Below, piece after piece: positions 24,566 to 37,900 of a stretch of 64,000 nt of DNA. The notes under the pieces are model-generated. The model saw only the letters and a list, made by a program, of their open reading frames with translations. It did no database searches and was not told where the DNA came from. Made by a program: the position numbers and the translations under genes. The stretch spans positions 372,001-436,000 of the forward strand of contig VWYX01000253.1 in NCBI GenBank assembly GCA_013396525.1. Direction: 5' to 3'. The number at the start of each line of letters is the position of its first letter. The first letter of the stretch is position 1. The DNA is from Chaetorhynchus papuensis. Its lineage: Eukaryota; Chordata; Aves; Passeriformes; Rhipiduridae.

Positions 24566-26393
24566 CACTGACCCTTTCACTTGATTCATTTATAATTTAA
24601 TTGTCAGTTCAATTTTATCAAATATGTCTGAATTGAAACCATTTGCATTAAAAATAACACATCTTTCTCTTTTTATTCCCTGTATTGTGGCAGGTATTGC
24701 TTGAAAATTCAATTGATGCCAGCCAAAGGCTGCTGTTTAATTAATAAGAAAATGGCTAATAAGGGAAGAAACCATGGGCCTGGATGAAAATCCCTGATGA
24801 AAAATGGATCTTGGTAAGGACCATGAAACTCAAACATTCTCATTTCCACTTTTGCTGGATTGAGACCTGGACCTTCATGAGGATGGTGGTAAAGGCACAG
24901 CCACGGCCCTGGGATGGGATTCACAGTCCCCGATCTCCAAGTGATACACACATATAAAATATAGATATATAATGTGGATATATCAGTGAGGAACAGGACT
25001 TTTCCCCGATTAATATATTGTAATTAATTCTCTGAAGAATCCTTGCTTGGGAACTTTATTAAATCCCATTAAGGCTAATGAATTGTTGTTGTTTCCTAAT
25101 TATATAGTTGTTTCTAGTTTAATGAACTGTATATTAATTGACTTATAGAATAGAGATTTTACTTTCAGGATGGAAATACGTTAAATAAGAGATATATATT
25201 CTTGCTAATGGCATCAGTTGTCAGTTACAATCTCTTTTAATGAATCTGCAGGCAGGAGAAGCTGGGGTGAGCCCCACGGTGACACTCAACAGCTGCTCTG
25301 TCCTGTCCTGGCCTGGCCTGGCCACACCGACCCATCGGGCAGCAGGCACTGATTGTACCCTCCTCACTAAAAATGCACTTTCAGGATAATTTGCAGGCAC
25401 CCATCGGTTCCTCAGCCCATGCAGGTGACAGCCCTGCACGGGGGGGTTGTGCTTCATTGATTCCTTTCCAGCCTGAACCGAGAAGCTGCTGCACCTCCAT
25501 CAGCTTTGGAGTCTCACTGCAGAGTCCCAGTTGGTGTCCAGGGATGGAATAAAGGACAACGTGGTCAGAAATCCAGGCCTTGTCCGTCTGTTTTCCATGA
25601 ACTGGCCCAGCACAGTTCAGCAGCTGCACGGTCACACCGGCAGCCAATTTCATCCAAAAAAATAAACCAAATTTCTCTGCCAATGTCTCCTAAACTTTTC
25701 CTGAGGATGTTTTGTAGGGTGAAATAGACGCACTCCTAAAATAGGAGCTGCTGGTGAAATAAGAACTGCTACTGCTTAAAAAAGTCATCATCTTGAATGC
25801 TAATACAGATAATCTTCAACAGGCTGCAGCCACACCACAGATTAATTTCAGTACAGAGATTATGTTAATACACAAAAAAAGAAGTTGTGATATTGAGTTA
25901 GATCAAAGATTTTTCATTTTAGTCACTGTCTTTGGCACCAGGCAGCAATGGCTGTTTCAAAGTAAAGTCAAAGGCCTCCATAAAGCACTGGGTTGAACAG
26001 CAATTATTACAGGGAAAGGCATAAAGTTTAGACCAGAGTGTTGTTTGATCTTGATCTGACATTAGTTGCTTAAAGTAACGGGTGTTTGATGAGGAATGAC
26101 AAACTTGTTGGGAAGTCCTGAAAAGTCCCAGCCCTTTGGTGCTCCCAGAAAAGGCTTTTTGCTGGGAAGAGGGTCCGAAGGTGTTGGCAGGGGGTGATGT
26201 GCTTCCCTGCCTTTCTCTCCCCTGAGAAAGATTCTAAAGCAGACTTTAGAAAGCACACTTCTGCCCCGGGGAAGCTGTGAGAGTTAATGGCTCTGGGGAG
26301 GGGAGCCCCAGCCTGCCCAGGCTGCCACCATCTCCCTGCACAGGGAGCTGCTCTGCAGCCCCGGCTCTGCGAGCCTTGGGTGTTACCTGCTCC

Positions 26394-26432
26394 AAACCCC
26401 AGCCACAAACCCCAGCCACAAACCCCAGCCAC
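26394..26432 (+). repeat. 13-bp tandem repeat, 3 perfect units
   Basis: AAACCCCAGCCAC three times without a mismatch, about 180 bases before the CR1 fragment at 26611. Perfect identity suggests recent expansion. Confidence 0.93.
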
Positions 26433-26610
26433 AAGGTGAGCTGAATTACTTCTTCCCTTATCTGTAACATGGATCGAGGAACCAGGAAAATACAGAGTGA
26501 GCCATCATCATCTTGAGGCCAGTTTAAACGTTACAGGTTTAAATCTCAACTGGATTGTTTCGCAAAATGAACCAGAGCTTTGTAGTATTCATGTGAAAGG
26601 GCAATATTGA

Positions 26611-26752
26611 GTCCCCAGGCCTGGAGGGATTTAAAAGCTGTGTGGATGTGGCCCCTGGGGACATGGGTTGGTGGTGGGCTTGGCAGTACTGGGGGAATGG
26701 TTGGACTCAATGATGTTAAAGATTTTCCCAACCTAAACAATTCTGTGATTTG
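26611..26752 (+). mobile_element. CR1 LINE 3' fragment
   Basis: Forward orientation: GGATTTAAAAGCTGTGTGGATGTGGC, then GGGGGAATGGTTGGACTCAATGAT and CCCAACCTAAACAATTCTGTGATT at the 3' end. The microsatellite-like terminus is intact. Confidence 0.92.
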
Positions 26753-29700
26753 CACCCACAGCTGAAGTTAGCAACAGGGTAGCAGCCAGATTGCCTACAC
26801 GTCCCCTCAGGGATCTGAAGAGGCCTGGGGCCAGCTGCAGGCTGTGCAGCAGGGCTGGCGTGTGTCACCCAGCCAGCATCTCCCTGGGACACGGGAGGAG
26901 GGAGCGTCGCTGGTTATCACTTGAGAGGGGACCGTAAAGAGCACCTTGCTAAGAGCTTTCTCGTTAGTAGTAGAGAGCTGGAGACTGCATGATTCATCAT
27001 CCCCTTTTTGGAAAGCTTGCAGAGTAGGGAAAGAGCACAAATACAATTCCAGCAGCCACGAAACACCGTGCCTTTGCACATTAGCTTTGCAGGGCAGTCA
27101 TAATCGTCTCCATTTATTTTATTTAATCTTTTAAGTGCACAAATGTGAAATGGTTCTGTAAGTACTGAGAGGATAAATGAGGTTAAAACATTCGTGGGCA
27201 GTGGAATCAAGTGAGGCTTACGTTGGTGCTTTGCACCTTCAGCCCTCTGTCCTTTTTGCTGGAACCATCACTGAGCAATCAGCTTTAAACATTTCAGACC
27301 TGAGTGCAGAGCTTCCATGTGAAATGTCTCTGCTTTTAGGGAAATACAGCTCTTCATTATAAAAGAGCTGCACAGAAAAGATAAAATGGAATAAACACCC
27401 CTCACTCCAGGATAATTGCACTGGAATTAGGAGGAAACTGCAGGATTTTTGACGAGAGACTAATTTTAACAGAACCCTGAGAAAGCAGATCAGCTCTGGC
27501 CTGCTGGATCCCAGGATGGAGGCAGCACAGCTCCAGATCCCAGCTCCCTGTGGAGAAGGGATGTGCACACAGACAGCCACAGGGAGCTGGAAGGGAAGAG
27601 GGGCTGGAGCAGGGCTGGGATCCAGCAGCCCCAAGGGCAGGAGGAGAGGGAACCCAGGCTCCAGTTCCTCTTCCTCAGCCACAGCCACTGCTGCTGCCAG
27701 GCCTCCACAAGTTTTTAAGCTCAGATACTTTAATTCATTTCATTTGCCATCTTAATGTAAATTTACAGTATGAAAACAAGGAATAATTTAACACTAGAAA
27801 AGGAAAAGATGAAACAAAAGCCTGGAAATCTTGGCAGTCTCTTTGAAAGCAAAGGAAATGTCACAACTCCCTTTTAACAGCATCTTTGTTTTTTCAGGCA
27901 AATTACAAGTCCAGGTTCAGAAGTGTTTTTGTTCTGCCATTCTGCTGTGACAGTGTCTGCTGGCAGCCTCTAATTCATTCAGGAAAATCCATAACAGCAG
28001 TGAAGAGGAGGAAATGACAACAGCTTTGTGCAGCTCCCCTCTCTGCCAGGCAGCAGCAAACACTGACATTCAGTGGAAAGGGGTTTTAGGGCTTCTTAAG
28101 CCCTTCTTGACACTCCTCAGGCTCTTGTCTGTGCCTCCAGAGTTTTAACTCCAATGATCTAGAGCTGAATCTCCCCAAGTCCCTGCTTCACCTCACAGCT
28201 TGTTTTATCTGAGGAGCTCCTGTGCCTTATCAGACCAGATATAAAAGGCAAATAAGATGCACAATAATTAACACAGAAGATCTGGGCTGCTCCTGTAGCC
28301 AAGATTAATTCAATACATTTTCAGAGCCCTCGGGGATATAGATTCTGGGAGTCTGATCTATGGTTATTATTCTTTTAAAGGAAAATAGATTTACCTAATT
28401 TACAATCAGTTCTGATGGTGGGAGGAGGAATTTAATTCTTTTTTTCTTTTGATAAATATACTGCAACTTTTCTATAATCCCTATTAATCTGATCTCCTAG
28501 GGAAAATTTTGCTGATCCATCATCTTGTGGCAGTCTTAATTCCCTTAGTGCCTCCAGGCAGGAGAAATGGATTTCCTCAGACTATGCCTCTAAAAAACCT
28601 CGAGTGAAAACTCTCCGGGGAACTCAGCCCCTGTCCGTGGGAAGGAAACTGTGTCTGTGGGGGCCGGAGCAGAGGGGCTGTGGGGAGTCACTGCAGCGAT
28701 TCCTGAAGCTCTCATTCCCCCGGGAAAGCCGCAGTGCTGCAGGTTCCTCCCTCGCTGGCTGCTCGGGCAGACACGGACACCCTTCACCACTCCCCGTTCG
28801 AGAGCAACAGGGAGAGAACATCTGTTGAAAAATAAATGCAGGACTAATTACATGTGATTGAGGATTTGAAACTGCTATTTTTAGCTTTGCCTTAAAAAGA
28901 TGTGATGAATCAAAGGTTTGCGCTCAGCATTTTGATCTAAAAGAGGAGCGGGGTGCTGACCTGCAGAGGAGGAACCCCGAGAGCGGCCGGGGAGCTGTGC
29001 CTGCCTCGGCACCGGGGCACACGGGTGCAACAGAAAATAATTTCAGTGGTTTTCCTGCCAGGATGAGAGGGAGCAGGTGAACATCAAGGCTCTTTTCATT
29101 ACCAAGTTTGCTTCGGCTCGTTCTGCGGGAAGATCCAAGCGGGGCGTTGTGGTGGCACATCTGAGGACGAGCATCAAAGGGCCGGGAGGATCCTCTGGAA
29201 GGCAGCGCATCCCACGGGAGGGCTCCCGGCCCCTGCCGGGCTCTGATCCCGCAGCCCGCGATGGTGCCGTTGGCAGAGAATCACAAGAAAATCCTGACAG
29301 AATTGGTTTTCATCTGCTGCATTAAAAAGTAAATGGAGTCCGTGGAGATGCTCGAGAGGGGCCATAAATAGAGGGAGGGCGAGGCTGCGGCGAGAGCCTG
29401 GCAGGCTGGATGCCCCCTCCAGGAAATTCTGTGTTTAAAGAACAATCTGGAGACATAAAAGGAAGATGGACTAAGTTCTGGCGGCTGCCAAGAGAGCCAT
29501 AAATGCCCAGAGCACACATATTTGCTCAAGTGATGGGATTGCTCCCAGCGCCAGCCTCCGAGCCGGGGGTGCTGCCCTGAGCCGGGGGCTCCCGGGCTGA
29601 GAACCGCGGGAGCAGCAGGACAGCGGCTCCTGGGGCTGTGAGGAGCCCCCAGAGCACAGCCAGGGGGGCCCGGGGGGAGCAGCGGGTGTTCCCCACATCC

Positions 29701-32020
29701 CCCAGTGCTGGGAGAGGCAAAGGAGCTGCTCCACAGCCCAGGGAAGAGAGAGCCACGTGCAATCCAAAGAAAAGCTGTTTTTCACACTTATTGCCCTTGA
29801 ATTGGCAGAGGGAGACATCATGTTTTATATTAACTTCATAATAATTACAGTTATTACTGAATTCATGTATACCAAAGAGGCTACAGCTCCCTAGGAAAGC
29901 TCATAATATTATTAAGAGAGATGCCAGTCCATTGGCAGTATCGTGTAACAAGCTAATTCAAACATTTTGATATTAGACAGCACACCTCCAAAAATGCATG
30001 GATTTGTGCCTGGTCTCCGGGATCAGTGGCAGCGACACGTCTGGCACGCACGGCGTTGTCCTTTGGAAAAAAATGCTTTATAAAGCACAAGTAGCACAGT
30101 CCAAGAACAGCAATAAGTGCTGCCTTTAAAATTTAAAGCAGTGAAAATAAATCTAAAGGTTTTTAATATCGGGGAATGCTGTGAGAAATGAAGGAATTGC
30201 AGCTAGCTGTGGAAAACCAATGGAAAGGAAGATTTTGTCTGTAAGAGATGTTAAGGAATTCACCCAGCCTCTTCCCATCCTTTCCACACGATTAATTGCA
30301 GAGATTTAACTTCTCTGGGCATGTGTTCGCATCGGCAAACAAACTTTTCCATCAGATTAGAAGAGGTGACCCATCTCCAGAGCAGCTGTTGTTGTTGCTT
30401 AAAGTTCTGCAGAGTGGCTAAAGGAGTCAGAAAAGGTCAGCTTTGCACCAGAAGGCTGGGGGGGGGGACAGCAGCTACTGGCAGCAGGCAGGGAAATCCT
30501 GGCATGAGGAGAAAGTGTCAGAGATGGGGCAGCTCCATCCCATCCCATCTCCCTGCACGGATAATGGAGCAGGGATTCAGTCTCGTGTGTGGTGTCAAAG
30601 TGACATAAACTCAGCCTGGGCCTGTAACCTCACATCGATTTTTACTGTAAATCTAATACTTGAAGTCTGCCATCAAATGAATTGTTGCACATAAAACCCA
30701 ACCGTCCAAAGTCAGGAGGAAAATCAGACAGAGCTTGATTCCAGGACTGTTGCAATTTCCTCCAGAATGTCAGGCTATAGCAACACACACATCTTTCACA
30801 AAAATTAAATTGCTATTAAACTTTCTGCCCATCTTTGTAAATTAACCTCTCTTTCATCTCAGCTTTTGATTTAGCAGGAAATAATTTTTGGAGCACTTTC
30901 CAGACTTCTTCCATTAGGCGTTTGGGCTGTGGTCAATAAGGCTGAGTTAATTACCTGCCTAACCAGATCACGCTGCTGTGCAAACTGGGGCCTCATCTGT
31001 GCTGCAAATGCTGCGTTTCTTTCTTCTTAAAGGTGAAGCCAAACCCCCAGACAGCTCGCCTGGAAGCTGCAGCCACAGTTTGCTTTACATTTTTCCAGTG
31101 CAGGGCTTGGGAACCTGGCACCCTGGACCGTAAGGACTTGGGGGAGCAGCTGGGAACATCCCAGATGTTGGATTTGCCACAGCCTGGAGAACCTTTGCAT
31201 CCACAGGCTGGGAGGGTGACCACAGGCTGTGGTCAGCATTTGAACCCACCCCGCAGCCCACGTGCTCAGCCTGCACAGCCAAGGGTGAAAAAACAACAAC
31301 CAAACCTCTTTCCTTCCTTTTTAATGTGTGTTTTTCACGTGAAGGTCCTGGCCCACAACCAGACAAGGCCGTGTCCAAGCCAGGCGAACCCTCACTTATC
31401 CAATATCAACAGAGCCCTAATTGAGAGATCAATTGTGAACCTGCCTCTTCATGCACAATTTGGAGAGCTGACAAAGGCACCTGTAGGGGCTGGAAAATAA
31501 GTTCTGCCTCATTACAAAAGAAATTGCATCTAAATGAAAAACAACGTATAATAAGAGCTCTAAAGCACCTGCAAAATGCTGCCAAGCAGACAGGTAGTGC
31601 AGTGATAGATGGCACACACCATGCCTGGGACAAGGGTCACCCTTAATTATTCACCAATTGAAGGAGCTGAACTCATTTCCCCAAAGGCTTAAATGTTTTT
31701 TATGATGATCTGTAAATTCCAGGGCAGAGAATTAGCTGTCCAGACCCTAAGAATTGCATCCCTTTGATAGATTAGAACCTAAAGAATCACATATAGCAAC
31801 GCAGGGCACATTTTTCCATTAATACTTGGAAAAGTCAGGATACCCTTCAAACATTCTCCTCCCCTTCTGTTCGGCTGTGGCTGTTTTTAAAATTTTAATG
31901 GCCTAAACTGCAAAATATTTAATAAATCTGGGAAAGGCTGCATTAGCACATCTCCAGCTTTATCTTGTTTAGCAGAAAAATGTGCACTTAATAATTACTT
32001 ACATAATTACTCATGTACTA

Positions 32021-32076
32021 CTTGGAGGTTGGACTTGGAGGCAATTTCCAGCATTAATGCTTCTGTGACTCTATTC
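32021..32076 (+). mobile_element. Old CR1 LINE 3' remnant
   Basis: GGAGGTTGGACTTGGAGGC-AATTTCCAGCATTAATGCTTCTGTGACTC resembles a diverged CR1 tail. Divergence suggests an older insertion. Confidence 0.6.
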
Positions 32077-34489
32077 TTCCACACGTAAATTTGATCCCAT
32101 CACATCTACTCTGTGTGTGATTCAGATTTTTTTAATTATTATTTATTATTAGTTTTGCTTTTTAAAGCATCTCCCCCAGCTCTGGGCACACGGGAGCAAG
32201 TCCAGCTGCCAAGGAGGCCTGGATTCCTCCAGTGGGTTTGTTGGGGAGCCTTGGGCTTGGGACTGGTGCTGAGCAGGAGCAGAAAGGCTCTTCCCTCTTG
32301 CCGCAGTCTTTCATAAACCTGAGGGAATAGAGCCAACCCTGTGCCACTTTCTGGGCTGCAAAATGAGATCAGGATAATAAAAGACATCCTGGAAATAGAC
32401 AATAATGGTAAAATGATGTTTTGACACGGAGGCCATATACGATTGATGGGAAAAAATGAACACAGTAGATGATCGAGGAGGTGCTGGAAAAAGTCTCCAT
32501 CAGCTGATGAGGCTCCTGTTCAGCAGATCCCAGACAAACTGATGGATTTCATTGAATAAATTCTTGGCTGTCTTGGTTTATCTCCACACTTCTCCACTTT
32601 CTTTCCTTTAGGGTTACATAATCCCTTTTATTTTCTTTTCCCCTCTTTGGGGGCCGTTTCCATTGTGTCTTGCAGTACAAACAGTGCCAGGGCCGAGGCA
32701 GTGATGGAGTTTAGAGGCTGCCCAGACACGGAGAAGCTGCAGGAGCCGGGTACTGGCGGCTCGGATCAGGTCACCCCACGGCTGCTCTGTGAGACACCCC
32801 TGGGTGGGACCACGGTGACAGCAGAACCCCTCAATGCTGTGGGCACAGGGTCACCCCTGAGGTCCCCGGCCACCCTCCTGCCCCCTCCACGTGGGTCCTG
32901 CCTGTCCCCTCTCCCTTCCCAGAGCCGCGTCCCCACGGCGGTGCAGGACCTGCAGCCCCACGGGCACCTCCAGCTCTGCCAGGGCCCCTGGCCCAGCTCT
33001 GCCAGGGCACAGACACCACGAGCTGGTGCCTGAGGAGGCTTTCCCCGCCTCAGCCCTCCCTGAGGATGCGCTGGAGCACTGCTGGCGTTGGCAGCAGCGC
33101 CAGCCCACTGCAGAACAACACCTCAATGCAAGATTAATGAACAGAGGGGAACATCGTCAGCGATTAAAAACAAAAGGTACAAGATGCTGCTGTTGCAGCA
33201 GGAGCCCCAGCAGCTGCATTGGGATCTATATTGTTTAATAATGCACATCAAATTATTACGGACTTTTTTAAAAACTGACTCTGCTCTGTGCAGCACCGAT
33301 GTAAATCTGTTGCCAATGCGGGATAATCCTCCAACACATTTCTTTTTATTATTTCATTCCTTCCACATATTTCTCTGTAGCCTCAAAGCGCTCAGCAAAG
33401 TACCAGTTTGTGCCACAGCACCCTGACATCCTGATATCCACCTCCAGTTTCATGTCACTTGGGAAAAGCTTGGAAAAACAAGCTCAAGACAAGCCCAGAG
33501 ACAGAAAAGTTACACCGAGGCCAAGGGGTGTTGGAGCACCTGTCGGGCTCTGTCTGCAGTCAAGGGGCACAAACGCCCTGCTCCAGCCCAGCAGCTCTGG
33601 GGTAATGGATTTCTCGTGGGCTAAGCCAAAAGAATAGGGGAATATTTTGAATCAACCTGGAAAATATTTTCTTTCCAAACTGAAGTCACCCAATATTTGT
33701 TCATAATTTTTGTATTTTGTTGATTTTGAACCTTAGCAAAATAGTGGTTTGTTTTTCAGGGGTTAGTGTTAGTTTCAAAGTAAATCTTATTAATATTTAA
33801 AATGAAAAGCTATCTCAGACCTTAAAACGTAGATGTTGCATTTAATAAGCATCAATAGCAAATGTTTTGATTTTCTGAAAAATGTTTTATGTACTGAAAC
33901 CCTTTGACAAATGCAACACGAATTTACAAGCACTTGCAACTGACTCAAACCTGCATTTTTTTTCACCAAATAAAACATTCAGCTGCAATGTTTGTCCTGT
34001 GCCTAGGGGTGAATTTCGCTCAGTGTGAATAACAATGCGGCACAGACAAGATCAATAAATCTCATATTTCATTTGATTCACTGTCGTGTTCTGGGCGGGC
34101 CTGGCACAGCTGTGGCATCACCACCCCGCACTCACAGCGTGCCTTTAATGCCACTGAACAAGGAGAAAAATGCCTTTAAATGGAGGTTAAGAGTGGTTGG
34201 GGAGCCCGGAGGGTGCTTGGGATGCTCAGAGGGGAGTGGGGACACGGCTGGGGCTCTGAGGGGGCCCCGTGCAGGCCCTGGCACAGCCCCCTGTGCCTGC
34301 AGGGCACCAGCCCCAGCAGCTCCCCTTCCCTGCCAGCCGAGCCAGGCAGGGTACCAGAGCTGAGCTCTGCTTGTTCTTTATCCCCAGGGATAAGATCTTT
34401 ATCCCACACACGCCGGAGCTGCCACAGGGGCTCTGCAGCTCCCTCCTGCCTGTGGGCCAGAGCTGCCCTCGGAGCACGGAGCCACTGAT

Positions 34490-34572
34490 GATCCCAGATC
34501 CTCCAGCCCAACCCCCTGCCCACTAAACCATCATGTGAAGGGCCACATCCACTCTTTTTTGAACATCTTGTT
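34490..34572 (-). mobile_element. Probable diverged CR1 internal fragment
   Basis: CCAGCCCAACCCCCTGCCCACTAAACCATCATGTGAAGGGCCACATCCACTC follows the CR1 order (CCAACC... ACTAAACC... GCCACATCCAC) in reverse orientation but with many differences and no 3' end. Confidence 0.55.
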
Positions 34573-34896
34573 CCTCTCCAGCCTTGCACTTCATTCCTCT
34601 GCTGCCTTTGCTGCTCCCTGCCATCCTACCCAAAACAATCCCAGCTCTGTTTTATTTGTCTTAATATGAACTGCAAAGGGATTCCATAAATCGGTGGATT
34701 TGGCATTTCTCATTTGGAGAACACTTCAGAACAAACAGATGTGAAGGGGGAATTGGCCAGAGGTTACAGCAATAACAATAACGGGGTCAGAAAGTGATTT
34801 ATGACCATGCCTTGTGGTGCCTGGGCCCAGCAGGGAGAGGCCAGTGGCACAAGGGGACACGTTCCCAGCACTCTGTGACTGTGCAATGGAAACAGG

Positions 34897-34980
34897 TTCA
34901 TGGAATTATGGGATCAGTAAGGTTGGAAAAGACCTGCAAAATCATCAAGTCCAGCCTTTGACCGAATCCCACCATGCCCC
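34897..34980 (-). mobile_element. CR1 LINE 3' fragment
   Basis: TCATGGAATTATGGGATCAGTAAGGTTGGAAAAGACC and CATCAAGTCCAGCC mark an older CR1 subfamily in reverse orientation. Confidence 0.8.
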
Positions 34981-37900
34981 ATAAATCATCAACATCGGGC
35001 TGAGGAAAAGGGACATGCCAAACACCAATTTCTGCTTCACCACACAAAGGTTTTTAGGATGATGCAATGCTGTTAGAGAATTCTGAGGAACTCGTAATAC
35101 GTTGGCCACGTTACAAAAGCGTTTGGGTGATGAGCTCCTGAAAGGAGAGATTAATCCTCTGGAGTGAAATAATTGTGGGTTCACTTTGGTACGTGCTCTG
35201 TTCTGCATCTGATGACTAATCATCAGCATCTAATGAGAGAATGTTATCTTTAAATCATGTAAAGGGTAAATGCTTTTACATGGTGCTGAAGACTGCCCAC
35301 ATGAGAAGGCTGAATATTTCTTTTATTGCCATGTTTATCTGTTTTTATCCGCATTGAGTAGAAAATACTCTGCTTTAAAAATACGTTGTGGCTTCTTTGA
35401 TTTCCTAAATAGATTTATAATTATCTCCAAATTGAACACACTCAGCTTCTGTCCAAGTAATTGCCAGGCACTGTCCTTCACAGGAAGTGCAGCCCTTGGC
35501 AGATTTTCACTGGGCTCTTCGGATGCAGGAAATGAGGGGGAATGAGATAAATCAGTGCAGGTTCTGTGGAGCTCTGGGGTGAGGGCACACACACGGTCAG
35601 ACACTCACAGTACTGGGTTGGGTATTTTTTCCTCAGACCCGACTGCAGGAAAATTTAGGACTGCACTGGACAAGGCTGGAGCAAAGAGTGGAGACAAACT
35701 GCAGCTCCTCAGGGCGCACCTGCACTGGCTTTTCTCTCCCACATCACTGAAAGCACTACAAGGTCCTGATCCCACACTCTCTGTCCTCTCCCCATGCCAA
35801 CCTTCCCACTCAGCTCCTTCAGAGCTCTGTCTGTGCTCCACTCCAGTGGCCATCCCGAGATTCCAAAAATTCATCCTTCTTGGAGCTGTGATTTACACAA
35901 GCCTCCCCTGCAGTCTGTGGGAGCAGGCACCTCCAGAGCATCATTCAAAGAGCAAAGCCAAAGACCCAAGATCCTGCTGTGAGTCACCATCCCAAAGAGC
36001 CTCTTGCCACTGGCGAGACCGAGAGCAAGAGGGGTCTGATGGAGGCAGGAAGGTGCCAAAGCTGACGGGATAAATCTGAGCCAATATCCACAGTGGGGGC
36101 ATTTCCTGAGCCTCCAGCAGGATCCAGCCCCAGAACCTTCACGCAGACTCAGAGGTCAGCCTGGATATCTAAATTCTCCATTCACACCAACAAAGGGGCA
36201 GGAAGAGTGAAGTGCTGGGGGAAGAAAAGCCAAAACTGCTCCCAGGTCGTTCTGGCCCTGGCTGGGACGGGAAGAGCTGAGCTTCCTGGAAGAGATCCCC
36301 CTCTCACACGATCACATCAGTGTCACAGCCCAGGTTCATCTGATCTCTCTGTGCTTTTCTGAACTTCTCCCAATTTTTTTTTTTTTGGTGATCTAAGGTT
36401 TAATACTCCAGTGCAAATGGCTCACAGCCTTCTGTTTCCATGCCAGATTTAGGAATAATTTGTGTAATTTTTGTAACTTGGGAGAATGTTGTTAGCTTGT
36501 CCTCAAAAGAAATTGAGCAAAATAACTACAAGGTAGAACAAAATAACATAAGCAGGCTTTAATTCTGCAAAACCTAGGGAATTAAAGGTCCTCTGTTTAA
36601 ATAGCACTCGGTGTTGTTAAATTAAACACACTGCTGAAGGAAAGGTTTTCTGAGAAAAATAAGAAAAGAATCGCATCTAAACCAAATGAGTTTAGGTTCA
36701 GGGCTGTTGCAGAGCCCCAGTGTTTCAGGGACACCCTTCAGCAGTGACATTTCTGGAGCCAGGATCAGCCAGCAGAGATGGCAACAGCCGGGTTGTGGTT
36801 TGTTAGTTTACACTTGTTTACTGCTGTGGAAGTAGACCAGACACTGATCTAAGAAATTGGGAGGGAAATTGTTTGAGCCAAGTGTGTCCTTGTCAAGAAA
36901 ATCATTTGACTCTGGTCTTTGTGCCTCACACTGCAGCAATAACCCATTGAGGGAAGACTGGCACTGCTGAGAGTGAAATGGGAACATGGAGGAGTCAGCA
37001 GCTCCTGCTGCACAGCCCCACTTCAGCATTAATTTAAAGCTCACACTGGACATCTAAGTGCTTTTTATCACAGAATATTTTAAAAGGAACAACATTTTCT
37101 GACATAAATGTCTCTGCTAATGACAAAGACCAGAAGTAGCTTGTGGCCAAAGAATAAATGTTTTTCGAAAGCTTAGCAACAGCTCACGCTCTGAATGTCA
37201 TCATCCTCCTGGGAAGCCTGTTGCTGTATTCTCAGGATTAGGTGAAATTATCCCGAGTCCTGTTTGCAATTTTTTGTGGCTGTGCATCTTATCCTTCTGT
37301 CTGAAGGTCAGATGAGAATTCTCCATCCCTACTTTTGTTCCTGAAGAGAAGCGATGAGTAGAAGTCAGGAAGTGGTAATCATAATTATTTGTTCTTCGTA
37401 GCACTTTTTGTTACTATGGCACTTGTGAAAACTCCTGGAATTTAAGCTGGTGCAGAGAAAAAGGCTCGTTTAGCAGCCCTGGGCAGGGCTGTCAGCAGGA
37501 CTGACCAGTCCCTGAGCCAAATTCTCTTCTCTTCTGCTCTGATTGTCCCCTGCAAGAGCTGCTAATGCTGAATCTGGATTTCCATGGAAGTGAGTTAGAG
37601 CAGGTGCTGCTCCAGGAGGGAGATCTGGGCCTGTTCTGTGGCTCATCCCTTGCCCGGCTCTGTGTTCACGAAGAAATGTGCTGGAAGTGTGATCCCAGTC
37701 CCGTGAGCAGCCAGGGGCTCAGATAAGTGATACAGACATTGGTTTAGACAACATTCCAGCACTAATTAGGACCTAAATTCCTGCTTATTTCACGATTTCA
37801 TTTTGTTGTTTAGAATTGTAAATGTTTGTTTTCCCTGCCAGCAGAATTTGTTTTTCAGACCTGTTCTCCTGCAGGGTCCCTCAGGATGAACCCAGGGAAG

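Larger units (their letters stand above)
10141..26393. other. Noncoding upstream region, part 2
   Basis: Between the CR1 fragments and short repeats listed there is only unassigned sequence. Three blocks look less random than their surroundings: 12400-12730 (keeps CpGs, has no repeats), 21000-21520 (AT-rich) and 24480-25220 (AT-rich, contains the TGACA palindrome). No RNA gene or protein family was recognised. Confidence 0.65.
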
